From WHSM01 sp050701635 (lineage in GTDB: Bacteria; Actinomycetota; Actinomycetes; Mycobacteriales; Micromonosporaceae): a stretch of 21,228 nt of DNA. The position numbers were made by a program, and so were the translations under genes. The DNA lies in NCBI GenBank assembly GCA_050701635.1, contig JBOGDF010000048.1:1-21228 (forward strand), in the 5' to 3' direction. Within the stretch, counting starts at the first letter, position 1. Each line of letters starts with the position of its first letter. The notes under the pieces are model-generated. The model ran no database searches. It saw only the letters and a list, made by a program, of their open reading frames with translations, and was not told the origin of the DNA. Positions 7,329-14,804 of this stretch are shown in pieces.

Positions 7329-8221
7329 CCGGGCCGTCACGTCGGATGACTTTCGGTTGGCTTGGCGAGCAACGGCTCAGGTGGACCGAGTTGCTTGAGA
7401 TGACGACGCGAGTGGAGCAGCTCAACTTCGACAGCGTCTGGCTATCGGATCACCTTGCTGACGAGGAGGACGCCTGGCTGCTGGATCCCTGGACAACACT
7501 CGGTGCCATCCTCGGACGGGTTCCGCGGATCGAGGCAGGGACGCTGGTGGCGTCCAACAGCCTCCGCCCCCCGCTGCTGACCGCGCACATGGCCAGGACG
7601 CTAGCCGACATCGCACCAGGCCGATTCCTTCTGGGTCTGGGTGCCGGAGGCTCGCGCACCGAGCACCGCCGCGCCGGCGTCGCGTTCGAGCGAATCGAGC
7701 GCCGGGTCGCCGCGCTACGAGAAGCTTGCGAACTGATTCGTCGGACCACGACCACCGACTCACCGTGGCCTGACCCGCACGCCGTGCCGCAGGGTGGTCG
7801 CCCCCCGATCCCGCTCGTCCTTGGCGGCGGAGGGCCGGGCCTCTTGCGCCTGGCCGGCCGCTACGCCGACCGGTGGACTGTCTGGGGCACACCCGAGCGG
7901 CTGGCGAGCAAAGGTGCGGAGCTCTCCGAGTTCGCCCGTGATGCCGGACGAGGGCCCGAGGAGATCCGACGCGGGGCGATTGTGATGGTCCTGCCCGAAC
8001 ACATCCCGGAGCGGTCGACTCCGGGCTGTTGGCCGGCGGAGTTACGCGGCGATGAGGCGGCCGTCGCTGGGCAGCTGGCCCACTACGCGGCGGTGGGGGT
8101 GGACGAGGTCATCGTGTGTGACTACGGGGTGGATCCGGCCTACCGGCTTGCCGCGCTGGAGTGGTTCGCGCCGATCATGCACCGGTTCCAGGAAACGGTG
8201 CGGACGGAGGCTGCGGGGTGA
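7325..8221 (+). CDS. LLM-class (luciferase-like) flavin- or F420-dependent oxidoreductase
   Basis: A 298-residue protein, the normal length for the family, starting at an ATG inside an ATGA overlap with GGAGG at 7315-7319. Family landmarks in order are: the first strand MTFGWLGE, FDSVWLSDHL (near residue 39), an RIEAGTLV strand, ADIAPGRFLLGLGAGGSRTEH (near residue 93), IPLVLGGGGPGLLRLAGRYADRW (around residue 162) and a C-terminal VDEVIVCDYG. These proteins form a TIM barrel that uses FMN or cofactor F420 for oxidation or reduction. The glycine-rich LGGGGP segment is common in the actinobacterial F420-type branch, but cofactor assignment is uncertain. In this setting it may oxidise or reduce a sugar or cyclitol intermediate (inference). 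Confidence 0.9.
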   Translation: MTGPSRRMTFGWLGEQRLRWTELLEMTTRVEQLNFDSVWLSDHLADEEDAWLLDPWTTLGAILGRVPRIEAGTLVASNSLRPPLLTAHMARTLADIAPGRFLLGLGAGGSRTEHRRAGVAFERIERRVAALREACELIRRTTTTDSPWPDPHAVPQGGRPPIPLVLGGGGPGLLRLAGRYADRWTVWGTPERLASKGAELSEFARDAGRGPEEIRRGAIVMVLPEHIPERSTPGCWPAELRGDEAAVAGQLAHYAAVGVDEVIVCDYGVDPAYRLAALEWFAPIMHRFQETVRTEAAG

Positions 8222-9216
8222 AAGTGGGCGGCCCGGCGACCTCAACGGGATTCCGTGCGACCGTGGGCATCTTCGCGCACAACGAGCAGGCGACTATCCG
8301 GCAGGTGGTGGAGGGCTTTCTCGCCCAGAAGGTGTCCTCCGCCGTGCTTTGCGAGGTCGTCGTAATCTGCTGCGGCTGCACGGACGAGACCGTTCCAATT
8401 GTCCAGGAAATCGCTGCGCAGGATCCGCGGGTACGGCTCCTCGTGCGGTCGCGTCGTGAGGGCAAGGTAGCGGCGATCAACGAGTTCCTCGGGCTCGCCG
8501 AGACAGACCTGCTCGTGCTGTGCAGCGGGGATGTCGTGCCAGCAAACAACGCCGTCGAGCTGCTGGTATCGCCGTTCGTGGCGGACGACCTTTGCATGAT
8601 GACCGGGCCGCGGGTGCTCGGGGCGGCGAAGTTGAGCCGTCGTCGGGCGGTCGACCACCTTCACGACATGCTCTGGTCGCTGCACCATGCGGTATCGATG
8701 CGTCGTCCCAAGCTCGGTGAGCTAGTCGCGATTCGGCGCGATGTTCTGCAGCACCGGCTCCCGGCTGGCATCCACTGCGACGAAGCGCTTATCGAGTCGA
8801 TAGTTGTCAATCTGGGTGGCAGGCTCGGGTACGTCCCGGACGCGCTGGTGTACAACTTCCCGCCCGCCAGTGTGGGCGAGCTCTACCGGCAGAGGCGCCG
8901 GATAGCGGCCCAGCACAAAGCGTTGAAGCGACTGCGCGGATACAGCCCCTCGACGGCGGAGTTCCGGCTAATCGTCCCCGCGTTGCGGACGGTCCCGTGG
9001 AGCCGATTGTCACACGTACTGCTCCTGGTCGCCCTGGAGGCGATCGCCAGGGTGCACGGCCACTGGGACAACCGTTGCGGCCGGTCTTATCGACTCTGGC
9101 GGGTCGCTCGCCCAGAATCGCGCGCAGATCATCACGTTGCCCTGGACGCCTCGACTGGCGCTCTCACATTCGAGACCACGGTCCGAAGAAACGACCACGC
9201 TGAGGGGCTGAGTTGA
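8218..9216 (+). CDS. GT2-family glycosyltransferase with C-terminal hydrophobic segment
   Basis: The GTG at 8218 overlaps the previous stop (GTGA) and has GGAGG at 8206-8210; it gives 332 residues. The GT-A half shows TVGIFAHNEQATIRQVVE, VVVICCGCTDET and REGKVAAINEFLG. The usual DxD is reduced to LCSGDVVP, leaving one Asp. FPPASVGELYRQRRRIAAQHKAL resembles the Q/R-x-x-R-W region of processive GT2 enzymes, with Ile in place of Trp. A hydrophobic stretch near residue 270 (SHVLLLVALEAIARV) may associate with the membrane. The protein is a believable glycosyltransferase, but the altered DxD could affect metal use. It closes the tightly coupled run that begins at 4575. Confidence 0.88.
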   Translation: MKVGGPATSTGFRATVGIFAHNEQATIRQVVEGFLAQKVSSAVLCEVVVICCGCTDETVPIVQEIAAQDPRVRLLVRSRREGKVAAINEFLGLAETDLLVLCSGDVVPANNAVELLVSPFVADDLCMMTGPRVLGAAKLSRRRAVDHLHDMLWSLHHAVSMRRPKLGELVAIRRDVLQHRLPAGIHCDEALIESIVVNLGGRLGYVPDALVYNFPPASVGELYRQRRRIAAQHKALKRLRGYSPSTAEFRLIVPALRTVPWSRLSHVLLLVALEAIARVHGHWDNRCGRSYRLWRVARPESRADHHVALDASTGALTFETTVRRNDHAEGLS

Positions 9217-9484
9217 ACGGGCGCGGGGCACCTCCATCACGCAACTCGTCCACCTCCACCAAGTCGCTGGATTCCGTTCGGCGCACGTCCGCACCTGCGC
9301 TCGCTGACCGGGCGACATCGCCGGGCTTCGTCGATGAGGCATCTCCTGCACGAGCCTCCTTGCATGGCGCCCTGCTGCGGACGATGCCCAACGCGGGCTA
9401 CCTCGCCCGCCTGCCGCTGTCGGACGACTCCAGCAACGTACGTGTCATTAGTGCCCCTGGCCCTGGCAAAGGAGGATGCGCGCT
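9217..9484 (+). other. 268-base gap, possibly a degenerate or short coupled coding sequence
   Basis: A frame beginning at TTG 9213, inside a TTGA overlap with the previous stop and preceded by GAGGGG, stays open to 9620 and would overlap the radical SAM gene by about 135 bases. By hand count, codons 1-75 (to about 9437) end in G or C about 77% of the time against about 63% at the other two positions, a modest coding signal that fades after that point. The predicted peptide is Ser/Ala/Pro-rich and matches nothing I recognise. It may be a remnant, a short gene or chance. No hairpin of note was seen here. Confidence 0.3.
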
Positions 9485-10339
9485 ATGCAGAGGGTGCGGA
9501 TATTCGGGATCGAGATCAACGCCGTCATGCACTGCAACCTTGCATGCGCCGGGTGCAGCCACGCCAGTCCGGTGTCGACCACGTGGAGCGCCGACCCCCG
9601 AACAGTGCACCGGGATCTGACGGCGCTGCATTCCGTCACGGACGTCGACGAGGTGCGGGTGGTCGGCGGAGAGCCCCTGCTGCACCCGCAGTTCACCGAG
9701 CTGCTGCAAGCGATCTCGGCGTCGGGTATCGATGGAACGGTACGGGTGATCACCAACGGCACACGGCTCCATCGCGCAGGGTTCGCCTGGGTTGAGCACG
9801 CCGACGAGGTCTATGTCTCCGTCTACCCGGGTGCGGCGGTACGCGCTGATGCACTGGACCAACTCCGCCGACGCGGCGAGCAGACTGGGACCCGCGTCGC
9901 GGTCAACCGGTTCACGCATTTCCGCCCCGTCGTGCCCCGGACCCGGCTGACCGTGGAGGAGACCGCAGCGGTCTTCGAGGCCTGTCAGGTCGCGCACTCC
10001 TGGAGCTGTCACACGGTCCAGGAAGGCTACGTGTATCTGTGTCCGATGACCGTTCCGGCACCGGGCCGTGACAATACGCAGGTGAGCCGGTGCGGCATCG
10101 AGCCACTCGCCACGTTGCCGGAGCGCCTGAGCTCCTTCCTCAATTCGACGGCCCCGTTGCCCGAGTGCCGTTCCTGCCTCGGGACGGTTGGACAACGCAC
10201 ACCGCACCGCCAGGCCAACCGCAAGACCTGGCTGCCATTGTCCACGTCGCAGATCGACTGGGACCACGTGGAACGGGTTCGCGCCGATCCGTGGGCCGAC
10301 AACGGATGCGTCGACAACAGCGTGCCCCTGCGGCTGTGA
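9485..10339 (+). CDS. Radical SAM enzyme with cysteine-rich C-terminal region
   Basis: The ATG at 9485 was chosen over the ATG at 9476 because GGAGG (9471-9475) would touch the latter but lies nine bases from the former; it gives 284 residues. Cys17, Cys21 and Cys24 form the CxxxCxxC site (HCNLACAGCSH) for the catalytic [4Fe-4S] cluster. VVGGEPLLHPQ follows as the GGEP SAM-binding motif. The C-terminal third has further cysteines (EACQVAHSWSC, YVYLCPM, SRCG, PECRSCLG), suggesting a SPASM/twitch-type auxiliary cluster. Related classes in carbohydrate antibiotics include the epimerases NeoN/HygY and the dehydrogenase BtrN; which reaction applies here is unknown. It lies 42 bases upstream of the carbamoyltransferase gene. 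Confidence 0.9.
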   Translation: MQRVRIFGIEINAVMHCNLACAGCSHASPVSTTWSADPRTVHRDLTALHSVTDVDEVRVVGGEPLLHPQFTELLQAISASGIDGTVRVITNGTRLHRAGFAWVEHADEVYVSVYPGAAVRADALDQLRRRGEQTGTRVAVNRFTHFRPVVPRTRLTVEETAAVFEACQVAHSWSCHTVQEGYVYLCPMTVPAPGRDNTQVSRCGIEPLATLPERLSSFLNSTAPLPECRSCLGTVGQRTPHRQANRKTWLPLSTSQIDWDHVERVRADPWADNGCVDNSVPLRL

Positions 10340-10381
10340 CACCGCCGGTCCGGTTGCCCGCATCGACTAGAGAAGGCCGAC

Positions 10382-12271
10382 ATGTTCCTTGGAATCAACT
10401 ACAGCGGCATGCATGACAGCTCCGTCTGTCTGGTCGCCGCAGACGGCGACGTCGTCTACGCCGTCAGCGAGGAGCGTTTCACGCGGGTGAAGCAAGACGG
10501 CCGGTTTCCGCACCGCGCCCTGGCCGGTGTCGACCTCGGCCAGGTATCTGCCGTCGGCGTGCCATACCTCGCAGAGGCAGGTGACCCAGTCCCCAGCGAC
10601 GATATCTTCCGAGCGCTGTTTCATCCCCTACCGGGTTACGGCGTCGGGTCCTTCCCGCTCGTGTGGCGTGAGCGCCTCGATGCTCTGGGACGACCGTTGT
10701 TGTTCTTCGACCACCACGACATGCACGCCTACTCGGCGTTCGTGCTGTCGGGATACTCCGAAGCGCTCGTCCTCACATGCGACAACGGCGCATACACCTG
10801 CCCGGTGACCACCGCCGTGTTCCACGTCCGGAACGGCGAGGTCAAGCGCATCGCAGCCGCCGCGTACGGCGAGTTGGACACGCTCGGAGCGCTCTACGCG
10901 GACGTGACCGCCCTGCTCGGGTTCACGCCGTGCAAGCACGAAGGCAAGGTCACCGGTCTGGCGGCATACGGCGCATCCCGCCCGGACTGCCGCCGGGACC
11001 TTTGGGAGTTGCACCGTCGTATGCGGACTCAGCTTCCCCGCCCATATGGCTGGATCGGCTTCCTTGACGAGGATGTCGCGCCGTTCTACGAGCCGAACCT
11101 CTACCAGATCGCCCAGTACCGCAGCGACCTGCCCTATTCCGACGCCGACATCGCCAGGGCGGCGCAGGACCTTCTCGAGGAGAAGCTCGTCGCCATCGCT
11201 CGCTGGGTGCGGCAGGAATGCGGCGGCGAACTGCCGCTTCTGCTGTCCGGGGGCGTCTTCGCCAACGTCAAGCTCAACCTGGAGATCGCCCGTCTGGGCT
11301 TTCCGGCGCTGTTCGTCTGCCCGCCTATGGGCGACGAAGGACTGGCGGTCGGCGCCGCCATGGCCGCGTTCGACTTGCACGGTAGAAATCATCGCGTCCT
11401 CACCACTGACCTGCTCCGCCGAATGCCGACGAGGGACACCCTGGCGCTCGGCCCGACGCCCTGTGACGACGCCGCGTCGGTCCTCGATGCGGCCGGGCTG
11501 GTACACGAGCGTCTGACACAGGGGGAGGCATGTCGGCGGCTGGCAGACGCGCTGGACTCCGGAAAGTTCGTCGCCGTCGCACGAGGTCCGCAGGAGTTCG
11601 GTCCGCGGGCGCTCGGCCTGCGGTCCGTTCTCGCCGGAGCTGACGACGCCTCGCTCAACAAGCGGCTGAACGACCAGCTCAGGCGCACGGAGTTCATGCC
11701 GTTCGCCCCGCTGCTGCGCGAAGAACGCTTCGCGGACGTCTTCGACGTGAGTACGGTGCCGACTGACGTTGCGAACTGTGTTCGGTTCATGACGATCTGC
11801 CTGCCGGTGCAGCAGTGGGTCGCCAAGGCGTGCCCGGTGGTGGTGCATGTCGACGGCACCGCACGACCGCAGGTGGTCCGACAGCGCGACGATCCGTTCC
11901 TCCACTCATTGCTCGTCGAATACGAGCGGCGCACCGGCCTGCCGCTGCTGGTCAACACGAGCTTCAACATCCATGACGAACCCATGGTCTCAAGCGCTGC
12001 CGACGCCATCGCCGCGTTCCTGGCGGCGCAGCTGGACCTACTGCTCATCGACGACTGCCTGGTGGAGCTTGACCAGAACCCAGCTGCCCGGCGCTTGGCC
12101 CGGATCTGTCGTCGTCCCGATGGACAGGTCGCGAAGGCCCGGCACGCTGCCTTGAACCGCAGCTTTGGCCGGCAGATCTTCGAAGGGCCGGGCCGCTTCA
12201 ACGACTTCGCGCCGCGATCTCGAGAACGCCCCGACCGCGGTGCCGACGCAGCACCGAGAACCACGCTCTGA
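10382..12271 (+). CDS. O-carbamoyltransferase, NodU/CmcH/TobZ family
   Basis: A 629-residue protein of family-typical two-domain build, with AGAAGG five bases before the ATG. It starts FLGINYSGMHDSSVCLV, the first ATP-binding strand of the Kae1-like domain. The metal site HHDMHAYSAF lies near residue 110 and CKHEGKVTGLAAYG follows near residue 180. The C-terminal carbamoyltransferase domain has RGPQEFGPRALGLRS (about 400-415), RTEFMPFAPLL and LLVNTSFNIHDEPMV (about 522-536). Such enzymes use carbamoyl phosphate and ATP to carbamoylate a hydroxyl group, e.g. of tobramycin, cephamycin or Nod factors. All motifs look intact. In this cluster a sugar hydroxyl is the likely target (inference). The gene is 42 bases from each neighbour. 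Confidence 0.93.
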   Translation: MFLGINYSGMHDSSVCLVAADGDVVYAVSEERFTRVKQDGRFPHRALAGVDLGQVSAVGVPYLAEAGDPVPSDDIFRALFHPLPGYGVGSFPLVWRERLDALGRPLLFFDHHDMHAYSAFVLSGYSEALVLTCDNGAYTCPVTTAVFHVRNGEVKRIAAAAYGELDTLGALYADVTALLGFTPCKHEGKVTGLAAYGASRPDCRRDLWELHRRMRTQLPRPYGWIGFLDEDVAPFYEPNLYQIAQYRSDLPYSDADIARAAQDLLEEKLVAIARWVRQECGGELPLLLSGGVFANVKLNLEIARLGFPALFVCPPMGDEGLAVGAAMAAFDLHGRNHRVLTTDLLRRMPTRDTLALGPTPCDDAASVLDAAGLVHERLTQGEACRRLADALDSGKFVAVARGPQEFGPRALGLRSVLAGADDASLNKRLNDQLRRTEFMPFAPLLREERFADVFDVSTVPTDVANCVRFMTICLPVQQWVAKACPVVVHVDGTARPQVVRQRDDPFLHSLLVEYERRTGLPLLVNTSFNIHDEPMVSSAADAIAAFLAAQLDLLLIDDCLVELDQNPAARRLARICRRPDGQVAKARHAALNRSFGRQIFEGPGRFNDFAPRSRERPDRGADAAPRTTL

Positions 12272-12313
12272 TGCCGATCCCGGACGTCAGCGTCCACGTC
12301 TATTGGAGGTTTT

Positions 12314-13195
12314 ATGCTCACTGCCGACGAACTCGACCTGTTTCGACGTCGAGGCTGGGTAATCCTGCCGGACTTCCTCGCCGCAGACCTCGACACGATC
12401 CTGGACGACCTCCTGCAGATCTTCCCCTCCCCGGAGGACTACTGGGCCGACCCGAGCCAGTTTCCCGACCTGCAGGGAGGCCAGTTCGACTCGGTCCGGA
12501 CGATCCCCACCGGCGTACCGCACCTGGACCGGCTCCCCTTCGACCGGCATGTCCGGGACATCGCCGAGCAGGTCACGCAGTCGACCAACCTGCGTCTCAT
12601 GCGCGGCGGGTACCAGTCGAAGTTCAGCGGCGCCGCCGACTTCGAGCAGATCCTCCATCTGGATTACACCAATCACACCCTGGTTGTGCTGCCGGACGAA
12701 CCGACGTCGACGATGGTTGGCTTCTTCGCCTACTTCACCGACGTCACCGCAGACACGGGTCCCACCATGGCGGTGCCCCGCACTCACTCCGGCCACCTGC
12801 GTATCACGGACACTCATCTTGAGCGCGACGAGTGGCCGGAGATCTACATGCATGAGGAGCCACTGCTGTGCAAGGCGGGCTCGATGCTGGTCTACGACTA
12901 CCGGACGCTGCACCGCGGCAGCACACTGCACGGATCGGCGGTTAACCGGCTGACGCTGAGCTTCGCCTACGGCGTCGCGGCACCCTGGCACGGGTTCTAC
13001 TCCTGGCCGAACCGCGCCGACGAGCCCACTGTCAGGGACCTCATCGCCACCCTGTCACCGGACGAGCGGGTGCTGCTGGGCTTTCCCCCAGTCGGAGACC
13101 CCTACTGGACCCCCGCAACCGTTGACGCGGTCAGCCGTCGCTATCCGGGATTCGACGGCTCCCCGTACCACGCGGCACTGCCCGCACACACGTAA
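12314..13195 (+). CDS. PhyH-family Fe(II)/2-oxoglutarate-dependent oxygenase (second of three)
   Basis: A 293-residue protein with GGAGG at 12305-12309, four bases before the ATG. The metal triad is visible as His115-x-Asp117 (ILHLDYTNH) and His200 (RTLHRGST), with Arg212 (VNRLTLSFAY) for 2-oxoglutarate. PRTHSGHLR near residue 155 replaces the usual PGSH loop. Length and motif spacing fit a functional PhyH enzyme. It is only distantly similar to the other two PhyH proteins in the window, so it likely performs a different step rather than being a recent duplicate. It is the last gene before a strong hairpin and the converging minus-strand glycosyltransferase. Confidence 0.9.
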   Translation: MLTADELDLFRRRGWVILPDFLAADLDTILDDLLQIFPSPEDYWADPSQFPDLQGGQFDSVRTIPTGVPHLDRLPFDRHVRDIAEQVTQSTNLRLMRGGYQSKFSGAADFEQILHLDYTNHTLVVLPDEPTSTMVGFFAYFTDVTADTGPTMAVPRTHSGHLRITDTHLERDEWPEIYMHEEPLLCKAGSMLVYDYRTLHRGSTLHGSAVNRLTLSFAYGVAAPWHGFYSWPNRADEPTVRDLIATLSPDERVLLGFPPVGDPYWTPATVDAVSRRYPGFDGSPYHAALPAHT

Positions 13196-13199
13196 CAGC

Positions 13200-13236
13200 G
13201 CCGGAGTGGACGGCAGGTACGCCCAGCCACTCCGGC
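13200..13236. terminator. Bidirectional hairpin terminator between converging genes
   Basis: A perfect 10-base inverted repeat, GCCGGAGTGG (13200-13209) and CCACTCCGGC (13227-13236), with a 17-base loop. It starts 5 bases after the plus-strand stop (13195) and lies 33 bases beyond the minus-strand stop (13270), so it can serve both transcripts. There is no U-tract on either side. Confidence 0.6.
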
Positions 13237-13269
13237 CGCGCTCCGCGAACGGGACAGTACAGCGGCTGT

Positions 13270-14721
13270 TCAACGGCCCGTCCGGACCGCGACCGGTGCC
13301 GCATTGACCGAGACATCCCTGGAGGCGAGAACCTGATGCAGGAAGGCATCCATCTGCACCGCCCGCCCACGGTAATGGTGGGCCTCACCGCGCCGACCGT
13401 TCTCAGGCGGACACCCTTCGGCGCGGCGTCGGCGTGCCAACGCCACGAAGGCGACGAACGCAGCCGCGATGGCAGCCTGGTCGCCGTTATCCACGACCAG
13501 CACGTCGGGCACGCCGTCCAGCAGATGCGCCGCTGCGCCGTCCGCGTGGGCCACAGTGAGGATGGGCCGGTCAGTGCCCAGATACTCGTACACCTTGGTC
13601 GGAAGACGGTCGCGGTCACTGTCGAGAGGCGGAAGGACGGCCATCAGCCCGTCGGCCCGGTGCATAGCGGTGAGCGCTTCGGAGTACGACCCGGCGGGGG
13701 TACGGCGGATGAGGTCGCCGAGGCCCCAACGTTCCAGCTCATGGACCAGTTGCTCGGGAAACCCATCGCCCATGAACTCCAGCTCGATCCCGACGAGGGC
13801 TTCAGGATGATCATCCTGCACCAGCCGCAGGGCCGCGATGAGGTGGTGTGGGGTGTAGAAGTGATAGAAGAACCCCGTGTGCAGCAGACGCAGGGTGGAG
13901 TCGGTTCCACTGGGCGGCATCTGCTCGACGTCTTCGAGATCTACACCATTGCGAATGTGCACGATGGGCTTGCCGGCCGTCTGTTCGGCGAACGTTGCCG
14001 CCAGCCGCCCGATGTGAGCTTCTCCGTTGACGATGATCGAGCCGGAAGATCCGCGCAGCAGCGCCGCCTCCAGGCGCCTTGTCAGTCCGAATCGCGCCCG
14101 AGTCACCAGGTCGTTTCTGGGCCTGCCGTCCGCATCCCCCATCCAGAAGGCCCCGACCGTCCACGGATCGCGGTATTCCACCACGTAAGGGACACCGCGC
14201 AGGCGGCGCAGCAGCCACCCGACGGTGCCCGAAGCGGCGGGCGGCAGCGACACGATGGCCACGTCGATCCGCCGCCTTCGGTGTGCCCACAGCGCGGCCC
14301 GTACCGCTGGGACGACCCAGCCGATCTTCGAGGACTCGATCTCCTGCTCCTCGTATGCGAAACCACGGTCGAGCAGCGTCGGGTCCGCCGAGCGGCGGCG
14401 CGTGAGACGTTCCCAACCACGCCGCATGAGTCGAACGGAGCCCCCGACCATCTTCAGCAACCATCCCAGGCGCCATTCTCGGACTCGGAGCACCTTTGCG
14501 TCGCCCTTAGCGGAAAGCCGATCGTCAATATGGCCCGGCACTTTCACGGTCAGTACTGTGACCGTCCAGCCGAGGCGTCGCAAGTACTTCGCCATCTTGA
14601 CCGGGCGAGGTACACCGCCTCCGGCCATGGGCGGAAAGAAGTAGTTGACGAGAAGGACATGTCGAGAAGGGCCGGATTCTTCATCCGAGCCGTTTCCCGA
14701 TGCACGTCGTTGGAGGTCCAT
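13270..14721 (-). CDS. GT4-like glycosyltransferase (GT-B fold), lone minus-strand gene
   Basis: About 483 residues from the ATG at 14721 (MDLQRRASG). Starts at 14760 (AGGA eight bases upstream), 14736 and GTG 14778 are also open, and the conserved part begins only at RHVLLVNYFFPPMAGGG. PPMAGGGVPRP is the glycine-rich N-domain loop of GT4-type enzymes. VPYVVEYRDPWTVGAFW, the IRNGVDLEDVE acceptor-to-donor domain junction and DRDRLPTKVYEYLGTDRPIL (donor-binding region with Glu) follow in order. No signal peptide is evident. TACCGT four bases before 14721 could be a -10 box for a near-leaderless message. The gene converges on the PhyH gene at 12314 and diverges from the one at 14805, so it is transcribed apart from the rest of the cluster. 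Confidence 0.88.
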   Translation of the reverse strand: MDLQRRASGNGSDEESGPSRHVLLVNYFFPPMAGGGVPRPVKMAKYLRRLGWTVTVLTVKVPGHIDDRLSAKGDAKVLRVREWRLGWLLKMVGGSVRLMRRGWERLTRRRSADPTLLDRGFAYEEQEIESSKIGWVVPAVRAALWAHRRRRIDVAIVSLPPAASGTVGWLLRRLRGVPYVVEYRDPWTVGAFWMGDADGRPRNDLVTRARFGLTRRLEAALLRGSSGSIIVNGEAHIGRLAATFAEQTAGKPIVHIRNGVDLEDVEQMPPSGTDSTLRLLHTGFFYHFYTPHHLIAALRLVQDDHPEALVGIELEFMGDGFPEQLVHELERWGLGDLIRRTPAGSYSEALTAMHRADGLMAVLPPLDSDRDRLPTKVYEYLGTDRPILTVAHADGAAAHLLDGVPDVLVVDNGDQAAIAAAFVAFVALARRRRAEGCPPENGRRGEAHHYRGRAVQMDAFLHQVLASRDVSVNAAPVAVRTGR

Positions 14722-14804
14722 TGAAACGGTATACACCATCCCCACCACATTTGTCGACATCGAGAACATCCTGGCCACGACCGTAGGAAGTTGGTGGACA
14801 CGAC

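Noticed and set aside
9213..9620. RiPP precursor peptide for the radical SAM enzyme
   Set aside because: The frame overlaps the radical SAM gene by about 135 bases, its Cys/Gly-rich part lies wholly where codon bias is lost, and the surrounding genes are all carbohydrate enzymes; kept only as a low-interest observation.
10628..11905. A 425-codon minus-strand frame inside the carbamoyltransferase gene
   Set aside because: It is antisense to a full-length protein with all NodU/TobZ family motifs, and has no ribosome site or known motifs of its own.
13336..14724. A 462-codon plus-strand frame with a GGAGG site upstream
   Set aside because: It lies antisense to the minus-strand frame that carries clear GT4 motifs (PPMAGGG, RNGVDLEDVE, LPTKVYEYLG); its own translation has no recognisable family and reflects the third-position GC bias of the real gene.
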